A stretch of DNA of 64,000 nucleotides, taken from the NCBI GenBank assembly GCA_964017185.1, contig OZ024875.1:26917456-26981455 (forward strand). Reading direction: 5' to 3'. A program made the position numbers and the translations under genes. The notes under the pieces were generated by a model. The model made no database searches. It was not told where the DNA came from and worked only from the letters and a program-made list of their open reading frames with translations. The DNA comes from Rugalucina vietnamica (taxonomy: Eukaryota; Mollusca; Bivalvia; Lucinida; Lucinidae). Shown here piece after piece: positions 55,701 through 64,000 of the stretch (within the stretch, counting starts at the first letter, position 1; each line of letters begins with the position of its first letter).

Positions 55701-58663
55701 CCTGTGAATATACACATTTTATGCACTGGTCAACAGAGACAAATACAAAAATACAAGGGACAATATCGTTAACGTCTCATCATGGAAACATCTATATATT
55801 GATAGTGAACTTGACCACTTATGGTAAAAGAGTCAGTTTGACGTGATATGAGTAACTTTCGAAAATTCATGAAAATATTTGAACTTTAAATGGTTACTTC
55901 TATCAAAATTGATCTGCTCCTTAGCGGGTACCAGCAAAATTACGTCAACCAAGAAATGTTCAGCAATATTTCATTGATATTTTATTGATTTTTTCACTTT
56001 GGAACAATTTAAGGTTTCTATAATACCCTGTACTTTATAAGATTTATAATTCAAACTGTAGTGGTATAAATTATCGAATCAATTTGATGGTAATTTATCT
56101 AAACACGCTTACTCAGACGCGGACTTAGTGTCTTTAAAAGAAAATGTTCTCTTTCTCGGAGTAGGGGATAGGGTCAATGTTGGGGTCGATGTCGGAGTCA
56201 TATTGCCTCTCGCGTTAGCCTCTGCCTCCCTAAAGCTCTCGACGCAGACTGCAAACAGTTGTCGACAGCAGTTATATGTCGTTACTATGGATTCGAGTTG
56301 GCCGCTCAGTCGCTTATTTTCATCCTCAAGACGACAAATCTCACGTGACAAGTCAGTAACATCATGCTTTGAAACAAAGTGCACAATTCATGTTGTTTGT
56401 ACAATCCGTCATTCTATGAAATAATAATACATAATTTCTATTGTATGTACAATGGCTTTACATAAGGATGTCATATTTAAGATAGTGAAGAAGATGATTC
56501 ATATTGAACCCCATTGATTCGCCATTAAACCAGGCTACATAATACTCTATAAAATCTTGTGGTGCAAATTCTAAAACTACACCGAAAAATCTTACGTCTA
56601 CATGTTTGCTTCAGCCTCAAATTTCATATGTAAGTTATCTTGCTCTATGGAGATTCTCAGTTGTAAATTGTACAAAACACGCTATTGTCAGATGTTAAAG
56701 ACTACAGATTTCAAGAACCAAAACTTCTCAAAAATGTCAAAGGAACTGGGGGCTGTTTGTTTCGTACCTGTAACAGACTGTTGAAGTTGATGAGTTCACC
56801 GACTTCTTTGTCACGGAGTTCCCGGAGTTGGGTTAGTTCCCTTGCCAGTAAACGTACAGATTTCTCCTCACCTTAGTTAAAAGAGAAATGAGAATTGACG
56901 TGAGTCGAGGTTCACCATGGACAATGGAGCATAATTTTTAAATGTAGTATTCATTTGCAAGTATAGGTCCCTTGAAAAGACGTTAAATGTCGAATTTTTA
57001 AACCTTAGGCTATTGCTTTATATTGTCTATATTTGACTGAATCAAAAGAAATTCTGAACGAGAAATACTTCATTCTTTGGATAATAAGATTTTGTTTTCA
57101 TCTTATAAAATTAAAATATGATTTGAGAATTTGATAGACTTGTTTTACTTTGTTCTTTGGATAAAAAGATTTTTAAGACTTTATAATGATTTGAGAATTT
57201 GATAGACTCTATTTTTTTAGGGAGTTCAGTACATTACTTGACGACTTTTAAGTCCATGCTGAATTTTACCTATAATAAATTGAGTTCTAGTCTTGGTTAA
57301 GTTCTTTATCTTAAGTTGATACCTTTCAGTGGTTTATATGACAACTGTGTGCCATCTACAGGGAGTGAAAGTCTTTTGGATTCTGTATACCCCATCAATT
57401 CAGACCCAGTTAATAGTTGCTGCTGACATTTCTTCATCGCCACTTGCAGACCTATATTTTGGGCATCACTTGCCTGTTTTAGAAAGAAGTATAAATGTGG
57501 GGCAATAAAAATAAAACATAAAAACAATTAAACTAATGATGCAATGGCATTTTACTTATATAACTAACACAAGCTTGTCATTTTAGGACTCTCGAAGGGA
57601 AGTCGTGATTCAAACTTCCTATCCGATAATGCAAGCCTTATATTACATGTACGTTAACATTTAGCGTTCATTCAGTACCGAAATCAACAATCTGCGAAAA
57701 GAAACGCGTTCTCTTGCGTAATATATGTCAACTTCTGCGTTAACGTACCTGTAGCATTGCTCTCAAATCTTCAATGATTTCTTTCAAAGATTCTGCCTCC
57801 TCTTTGTGGAATGTGACTTCATACAATAGAAGATCAATATTTTCCCGCATTTCACTTAGTCGAAATCCAGACAGTCTTAGTTTATCCCAGTTTTTGAACA
57901 GTTCTGCATCGTGAACACATGTATGATTCTTTTTGCTGGCAATTTTCTTTTGGAATTCTGTTCGTTTCGCAACGTCATATTGTGAACTGTTCGATTTCGC
58001 ACTTTCTGTGTTGTTCACATTTATTGTACGAAAGTTCTGGTTGACAAGAAATCCAGTAAAGTCACCATGACATGCAAAACGTTCGCAAAGTCGTTTGTGG
58101 AACTCTGCAAAATTCATTTCTGTTCCGAGGTCTAAGGTTATTTTAGGATCCTTAAGGTACAATATGTCACAGAGAAGTTTGAATTCTTGAGTTGTAATTT
58201 TTCCATGTCCTTTTTGATCTATGCTTTGGAATATTTCCTGAAGGCATAACAATTATGAAAATTATAATTACATTCCTCCAGTAAGTTTTAACATAGATGA
58301 GAAAGACAATGGACTGGACTGCCGTTGTGGTAAACAAAATTACTACCCACTAATTTGCCGCTAATACGTTGTTGCACCAACGTATTCTACAAGGGAGACT
58401 ATCCCGTTACAATTTCATCATTACTCTTAGACACTTACTTTCACATTTGCCAATAGGCCTACACCACGCTATAAAGAAATGTAATCATATTAAAATAACG
58501 TTACCTGAAGATACTGGTCCAGGTCGTTTGACAAAACAATGATCTCACTCTTTTTGTTTGTTCCATTGTTACCATATTGGTATGCCAGGGTGTTGGATAA
58601 CCATTTCGCCTTTAACTTTGGAGATCGACCTACACGGGGAGACTTTGGTTGTAATGTCATCAT
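49793..58663 (-). CDS. EFCC1-like EF-hand/coiled-coil protein, 9 coding exons
   Basis: Coding exons, minus strand: 58663-58505, 58237-57749, 57473-57323, 56871-56768, 56366-56113, 55701-55658 (44 nt), 54055-53934, 52382-52224, 50204-50141 and 49869-49793 (ten pieces if the 44-nt microexon is counted separately). All borders are AG/GT and the phases fit throughout, giving 540 residues and a TAA stop. The ATG was chosen because it follows a good acceptor at 58671, implying a 5' UTR exon upstream. The start region reads KWLSNTLAYQYG and IIVLSNDLDQYLQ. One EF-hand loop follows (D60 to E71, DQKGHGKITTQE), with K and H at positions 3 and 5, so calcium binding may be weak. The rest is coiled coil (REICRLEDENKRL, LIKRLEHEINEQQ, the 52.3-kb exon). 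The N-terminal pattern recalls EFCC1/CCDC48, whose function is poorly known. A lectin gene lies in one intron. Confidence 0.75.
50445..51173 (-). CDS. secreted PAN + C-type lectin domain protein
   Basis: A 242-residue intronless frame. Residues 1-25 form a signal peptide-like start (MSKTTLLVLTAFISL), so the product is probably secreted. Residues ~40-104 form a PAN/apple-like module with cysteines 60, 64, 70, 82 and 104 and CVAFVFSKQTKLCHLH. Residues ~119-238 are a C-type lectin-like domain: C137, WVGAHRN at 173, YIWDNG, C208, C224 and C236. The usual EPN/QPD and WND calcium-sugar motifs are absent (DAFTC stands where WND is expected), so classical sugar binding is doubtful. It lies inside an intron of the EFCC1-like gene on the same strand. 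A TATA box is present upstream. Similar lectins are often expanded in invertebrate immunity, but no function can be claimed here. Confidence 0.85.
   Translation of the reverse strand: MSKTTLLVLTAFISLDVNIQITDSAIKVSDYKWESIPKFANISLIADRIKSVATRSEFMCSRECLETTDCVAFVFSKQTKLCHLHSHLNLNTSAVISSLYGNVCMRKHAYKYNANLKKYYFPFLYPIPVKSKAEIACKNIGGTLIILSEEYEFNAMRKILNDTVVDKQNTAFWVGAHRNSKTGHYIWDNGQDVKQSFWVSSQGLTENCVLMMPYMDSKLDAFTCGHSMSRKIYPLCECNILN
51254..51261 (-). promoter_or_regulatory. putative TATA box of the lectin gene
   Basis: On the minus strand this reads TATAAATG, about 82-88 bp upstream of the lectin ATG (51173). That would leave a 5' UTR of roughly 55 bp. It supports an independent promoter within the host gene's intron. 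Confidence 0.4.
51779..51836 (-). pseudogene. relic copy of the lectin gene 5' end
   Basis: ATGAGTAAAACGACTTTTAC and the next ~15 bases, with the preceding GTGAGATT..GGAATATGAG region, match the start of the lectin gene at 51137-51195 over about 58 bp with few differences. An extra T shifts the frame after the fifth codon. Beyond this window of similarity the sequence diverges, so it is a short partial duplication. Confidence 0.7.
52725..52898. repeat. 174-bp palindromic MITE
   Basis: CGAAATAGATCAGCTC at the left pairs with GAGCTGATCTATTTCG at the right. The pairing includes GTGAATTGTTGAGTAATAAT and TCAGTTGTAA(A/G)AAGAT. The centre CGCGCTACGCGCTCG is GC-rich. It lies in an intron of the EFCC1-like gene. 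Confidence 0.85.
53130..53185 (-). repeat. GTAGGCAAAGATC dispersed repeat, fragment D
   Basis: The reverse complement of the first ~55 bp of the family (GATTGCGCCTTTTCCTGAT and TGCCTACTTGTACCTTTTT). Only the left end of the unit is present. Confidence 0.75.
54140..55020. other. intron sequence, no feature
   Basis: Intron of the EFCC1-like gene. The last ~40 bp (CGACCGACTCAAAAATTAC…) are duplicated beyond the first TGAGCC MITE copy. Confidence 0.5.
55021..55543. mobile_element. TGAGCC MITE, two tandem copies (2 and 3)
   Basis: Copies at 55021-55257 and 55309-55543 are almost identical and related to the one at 12232-12473. Each has the CAGCTTCGCGG-TTA-CCGCGAAGCTG hairpin. The ~40-bp left flank is also repeated (period 288), so the pair arose by tandem duplication of element plus flank rather than two insertions. 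Confidence 0.8.
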
Positions 58664-58739
58664 GTAGCAGCTAGAATATGAAAATATATTTGGTACAGCA
58701 CGTACTCCTATAGTACGTAACGCATCCAAACAAACTAGA

Positions 58740-60162
58740 AATCACTGAAACACATACACGTAGGTACGATAACAAACAATAGCGATAAATGCGTTAAATA
58801 TTAGGATAAAAATGTTGGCCGTCTTGACACGTATTTAGTCGTTTGTCATAGACTTAAGCGCTTAATGAAATCGAGCAAAATATTCAGTTTGAATATAATG
58901 GCATGGCAGCTTTTCAAATACATGAACTTTTAAACCGATATGATTTTTTAAAAGAAAATTTAGTATTTTTAATAAGAAAATCAAAAACTTATTACCTTCA
59001 CAATACCTTAGATTTCCAAGTAAACATTTTAACCGAATTCGAGGAACACTGTTAACAAGTTGTAACAGACTGTAATATGTAACAACTCCTATCGTGTTTA
59101 TTTAACCTGGTGTCTGATAATAAATGAAAGATTCTAATTTATATCTTTTGGCAAGAGGTTTATCTTTGAAAAGTTTCAAGTTTGATTAACCTCTCCCCTG
59201 CATGAAGTGCCAGATTATTGCTGCAGGAGTCTTGATCAAGCGGGTGATACCAAATTCTCTGAAAAGGTATAAGACTGGCAGTTGCAATCTGCTAAAGTCC
59301 TACTATTTAATGTTGAACTAGGTTTTAATATCAAATATAGACGTACATTTATGCAAAGCAAACGAAAAGATCTTTTCCAGTTAGTTGTAAACACATCACG
59401 ATTTCTTTTAGCTTTGTCTTTATTCAACCAGCAAATTTCTGTCAAATTGTTAAGACACAACTCTGCCACTTTTGTCTTTTCGCTTTTATTTGGAGCTGTT
59501 CAGGTTAGATTTATGTCATTGAATGCTGAACCCTAGCCTGGCATTCAGGCCATGCATTTAGATATTTGACTACCAGATATTATTCTTACTGAAAAGTACA
59601 TAACCAATGAAGGGCTATTGCCATGGTACTTAATTACTTCCCCATTAGCTGAAATCACTAAATCTGACTTTGATAGCAAGTAGTCGCATTCTGAATATGA
59701 TGGACATTTCTTTACTTTTAAGTGTTTGTCAAGTGATATTGTTGTATGTAGTGGACTGATACCAGTCTAGCTGAACCACTACAAGATTGGGATCTATATT
59801 AGATATAAGATTTGTGTACCTCAAGCAAATGGAATCAGGTCAAGGCACAATTTAAACACGGAACTGATGTTTATATATCATATCATGAGATCTATGTTAT
59901 TTGAACGCATATGTTTAAAAAGTGGCAAGTTGAAATGTATGAGATAAGAGAAAAATGATAACGATATGATTATAATAAACTTGTAAAACAGACAAAACTC
60001 TCCCTACATAATATATAAACCTTCAGCAGCGTTAGACTTGTACAAGTCTCCTGCTTATTTTAAAAGTTATTAAATATTTTAACATGTACTATTATTTTGC
60101 TAATTCTAATAAAATTTTCTCTCGTTTAGACGATTCTGAAGCAACCAGAGAGGCATTCATAG
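58740..60162. other. 5' flank of the EFCC1-like gene, no gene recognised
   Basis: An upstream untranslated exon of the EFCC1-like gene is expected somewhere here, but no clear donor site could be tied to the acceptor at 58671. No other feature is seen. Confidence 0.4.
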
Positions 60163-60490
60163 AAAGGTACAAGTAGGCAAAGATCAGGAAAAGGCGCAAT
60201 CAGCAAAAGATTCCCACTCTAAAAGCCAGAGGTGGGAAAAAAGCAAACTAACAATCAGGTACCTATACCATGAAAACATTTCGTAAGCCGAATGAGCAGC
60301 TGTTTTCCCAATAGGTGGCCACTCAGTTACCTTAACTTAACTAAAAATATGAAAACATACATAAGGAGCCAACATCACAAAAAGATTAAACACCAAGACA
60401 TAAAACATAAAGAACCACCACAGAAGGATCGACTTGGAACGATCAGTAACAAAAAGTTACTGGCGGGCTTAAATCGATTTTACACGGCCG
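60163..60490 (+). repeat. GTAGGCAAAGATC dispersed repeat, copy C
   Basis: A full-length copy from GGTACAAGTAGGCAAAGATC to GGGCTTAAATCGATTTTAC. It matches copy B in order and extent. Confidence 0.85.
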
Positions 60491-62994
60491 TAACCTCACC
60501 CTCAGCTTCTGCAGTGGTTCATAACATTTAGTTAGTTCTTAAGATATTGTGATAGAATTATATACAGAATTAAAGACTGAATATCAGTCTATGGCAGTGA
60601 CTCTTGCTCGGGTGATTGCCTATACATGATAAAAGAGAAAATTACTACTTTTCATCTTTAGTTCTGCATAGGCACATGCACAAGTATTAACACGCACATG
60701 CACGAGCACGAGTATAGATAAACTTCGTCATGATTTGTGTGACTCAAAGAAGCGCGTAAATGACTATTTCTCATAGCTAAGTATGCATGCGCATAAAATT
60801 TTCATTACCTAAGATCGTCGTAAAATTCATTTTCTTTAATTTGATTATCATTAAAATGATCTTTAAACTGTGTTTTAAGTGTAACATTTTAATATTTGTC
60901 ACTAGACTGTTATCTGAAAATTACAAAATGGGTATTATCATTTAAATGTACAATTAAAGTGTTTTGACCGTTCCGAGGCTGTTCTGTTGTTGTTGTTTTT
61001 TTATATTCATGATGCGTGTTTTATTCGTTTGTCTTTCTGTTGTGCTCTTTGGGGTGTTTTTTTATTTATTATGGTCAAGTTGTTGCTTTTCTTGTTGGGC
61101 TCTTGTTTAGTTTCTTGAATGAACATCTCAGTTGATGAACCAGTAGAAATGGTTTCCTTCCCGCCTATTATCTTCGAGTTGAGATTTTGGCTTTATAGTT
61201 GCAACAACATTTTGTAATGTTTAGTTAGTTGAGATCTTGGTTTAATTTTATTCTATAATAATCGCTAATACATTTTCGCTGTACTGGAAGAAATGGTTAT
61301 TTCGCTGTCCTAGTAAAAATGGTTTTATTAATGATAATGATAATGTCTGTAATTCTGATGTCTTTGGTTGGAATTGTAACTTAATTACATCAAAAGTTTT
61401 TGTTACATATGTTCGACAGTTGAATACTATGTATGTTTTGATTTTATTTTCTTTTTTTAAAAATCAAAAATATTTTCGGCGTTGTCCCCAGTAAACACGG
61501 TAATCGGTGTCCCAGGAAAAGTGGTTTATCTTCATTATACTACTGTTTATTTTGCCAGCCTCTCTGTGGTGCTCGTTGTCTTTCGTTTCGGTTGAATTTA
61601 GCCGGATTCCTACCTTGTTTAGAAGGAGCTGGTCATTTTGCTTTTCGTGTGTGTTGTCGGAAAAATTCTTTGTTGTGTTAATGTATTTTCTTTCCCACGT
61701 GGTGTCTATGTTGGGACTTAAATTTTATTTGCATCGATTCTTACTTTGGTACCCTCAATGAAAGTGAAGATTTTAGAATTGAAGATTTTAGTGAACCAAG
61801 CATTTTGATATACATTTGAAGTAAATCGGTGGTCTAATAGGAAAGCTATAGGTAAATGTAATTAAGTATGAAACATGGACGGTCGCCATTTTGTTTATAG
61901 ATTAAAAATTGGATAAAATCCCATTTTGTTTATAGATTAAAAATTAGGATAAAATCAAAATGAAAGAATTCCTTTACAATAGAATGTGTGACAATTTTGA
62001 AAACAGTATTGCTTGTTTCTAAACGAAAAAAAAAAAAGAAAAAAAAAGTTTGATACAAAATATTAAAAAAAAGTCATTTAATTTGATTTTAACAACTTTG
62101 TTTTGCACTCAAACTGCTAATATTGCTCTATTGCCCTATTTCTAGGACGATTTCGACAATTCTTTCTCCAGAATGTATAACTAGCTGGCCCCATTGCTTT
62201 AAGAACTTATTAAGTGTTTATTTTGATTTTAATAAAAATATGAAAAGTAACAAAGTAAACAAAATGGCGGCGCCCATACAGACATTTGTTTGCATGTTAA
62301 ATTGCATAAAACTTTATTTTTTACCCGATTTTTCTCGTCTTTATATAAAAAATCATGGTTTTGAAAGCCCCTTAATTGTAAGTTCATATCAATTTAGGGT
62401 ACCAAAACACTAACTAATAAGAACGGGTTCAGCAAAAACTGTAATTAAGATCGCTTTGCCAAATACAAACACAAAATAAAAATAGATTAAAGACATGCAT
62501 GCTATTATATACATATACGTACATGTGGCATACCATGCACGAAACAGGTGTTAACCGAATAGTGCATGTAATTTACCTTGCATAAACCAAATGCATATAA
62601 CAATTAAACATGCAGTTAACCTTGAACAACGCACGTGTATAACAATTATACATACAGTATACTTCGCACTAAAATTCCTATCTATTCCGACTTCGATTCT
62701 ACCTTTAACAACCTAAATTAAAACCTCATGTAATTTGCTTCTGAAGAAATTCAAGCATTCATAAAACGACTTATCAAATCTAAACAGCTCGTATCACACC
62801 AAATCTTGTAAAGCAAAGAGGTCAAGAAAACCTTATCATATTTTCTTAGCTGGAACTGCTTTGATTCAACATCCATATCTGATATCTCCTTTGAAAGAAA
62901 TGGTCTAAACCACCTGTTTAGTGGTGCCTGTGCAACATATGCAACAAAGAAGGTATGGTCATAACGGAAAAGACAATGCTAAAAATTATTATTT
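60491..62994. other. non-coding stretch
   Basis: No gene or RNA is recognised over about 2.5 kb. The only structure is a two-copy ~37-bp tandem repeat at about 61888-61958 (ATTTTGTTTATAGATTAAAA). A few open frames on the plus strand have hydrophobic, unrecognisable content. Confidence 0.5.
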
Positions 62995-63237
62995 CTAGAG
63001 AGGTTTATACGTTTTTATTAGAAAATGTAAGTATTCTGTTATGTTTACTTGCGTCGGTTTGACCGTGTTAGGAATCTTCTTGAGGCTTACACGAACATCA
63101 TATATATGGGCAGTTTCAAAACAATCGCCCCGGTCCATTTGTGAGGCTTTAGACCCCGGTGAGACTGTACTATATGCATGGAAGTTATCAATTGATATAC
63201 CAAAATGACAAGTACCCAGACGGGCCTGATCTGACAA
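62995..63237 (-). CDS. possible coding exon, unknown
   Basis: An 80-codon minus-strand frame contains a mixed, non-repetitive stretch (GTCHFGISIDNFHAYS, MDRGDCFETAHIYDV). A plausible splice acceptor (GAAATTTTGTCAG) precedes codon 3. I do not recognise the protein. It could be the last exon of a minus-strand gene beginning beyond the window, or chance. Confidence 0.25.
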   Translation of the reverse strand: MSDQARLGTCHFGISIDNFHAYSTVSPGSKASQMDRGDCFETAHIYDVRVSLKKIPNTVKPTQVNITEYLHFLIKTYKPL

Positions 63238-64000
63238 AATTTCTATGATGTAACTTTATAAATAAAAAAGTTTCGCAGATATTTGATGTAAGGAGTGCAC
63301 TTTTTGTGTGACATTTTTCGTTGAAGTCAAATTTGAAAGCTATCATACTGAATCAAATTAAGGAATAGAAATTGAAGAGATACAAAATATCAAACATATG
63401 AATATAGAGATAAAAATAATGAAAAACACAGCCATTCTGGTATTTTCAGATTTTTATATCACCGTGCGCAAATCAACAGGGGGTCAAAATGTAAGGAATG
63501 TAAGAGTTCATAGTTTTTGGTCAACAATTTTTAATACTTGTGGTTGTCATTTATTTTCTTACTGTTCATACTAAGCTCAGGCCCCAAATCAATTAACACA
63601 ACATTTGGTTTAGCTCTGTCCCTTGTTTACTTTTTATGAGTGTTTATTTAAAATGTAAGGAGTGTAAGATTTTTTCCACTTTACAGCTAAAAATCAACAA
63701 AACGCCATTCTTTTTATGAACCATCCTCCATAGTCAATTGAATCTCTTCAAAATATTAAATGAGAGGCATTACGATACAAATAAGGGCCGTTTTGTCTGA
63801 CAAATAACAGTTTTAGTGTTTTAACCCAATGTCACACTTTGGGACCATTGTTTTTTAAACTGCCCATATATAACATATTGCACAGCATGTGTGAAGCTAG
63901 GCCGGTCAGTGACTGGAATAACATTTAAGAAATGAATTTCATTTTTCTGGTGTTCATGGAGCTATGAACCGCAGTGGATCGCGTGCAAAGTGAATGAACC
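63238..64000. other. non-coding stretch with inverted pair
   Basis: ATATATGGGCAGTTTC at about 63100-63119 and AACTGCCCATATATAAC at about 63857-63873 are inverted near-complements about 740 bp apart. AATGTAAGGA.TGTAAGA occurs twice (about 63488 and 63652). No gene is seen. Confidence 0.45.

Overview
The window is eukaryotic nuclear DNA, AT-rich, with spliced genes, long introns and a very heavy load of nested transposable elements. The host genes (a CHST15-type carbohydrate sulfotransferase, a secreted PAN/C-type-lectin protein, an EF-hand/coiled-coil protein), the non-LTR retrotransposon types, tRNA-headed SINEs and a CTCACCTGAG-bordered repeat point to a marine invertebrate. A bivalve or other mollusc is most likely, but this is an inference and no single marker proves it.

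Layout. 1-300: a possible 3' coding end of an unknown gene. 1.2-4.0 kb: a nearly full-length but frameshifted CR1/Jockey-like LINE. 4.4-8.2 kb: a TIR element holding two further TIR elements nested like Russian dolls. 8.5-11.0 kb: a foldback-like element with an 8-bp target duplication, carrying a second CR1-like LINE. 11-15 kb: simple repeats, two MITEs and a third CR1-like relic. 15.4-24.6 kb: a 9.2-kb block bounded by inverted tandem-word arrays, filled with L1/Tx1-like LINE pieces, foldback palindromes and GACGTC-rich repeats. 25.3-30.3 kb: another inverted-array element with a 9-bp duplication, split by a LINE that keeps a 958-codon ORF. 30.4-37 kb: more LINE relics, a ~380-bp dispersed repeat, microsatellites and a 453-bp tandem array.

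37.9-58.7 kb is the host-gene part. A CHST15-like sulfotransferase runs on the plus strand (six recognised exons, 37881-49411). An EFCC1-like gene runs convergently on the minus strand (58663 down to 49793). I could assemble it as a nine-coding-exon, 540-residue model with consistent phases and splice signals at every junction. An intronless PAN + C-type-lectin gene (51173-50445, minus) sits inside one of its introns, with a broken copy of its own 5' end just upstream. The rest of the window (58.7-64 kb) holds little beyond dispersed repeats and one unexplained ORF.

Two things deserve attention. First, at least four elements share one architecture: inverted terminal arrays of short tandem words of the general form GAC-NN-(T/C)TCG-CCC, flanked by 7-11 bp duplications. 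They are unlike each other in sequence but alike in design, and may be one under-described foldback/MULE-like group. Second, the 3' end of the sulfotransferase exon that encodes the 3'-PAPS-binding motif, with its splice donor, has been amplified as a six-copy, ~78-bp tandem array. In the same gene the exon expected to carry the 5'-PAPS-binding motif is not visible.
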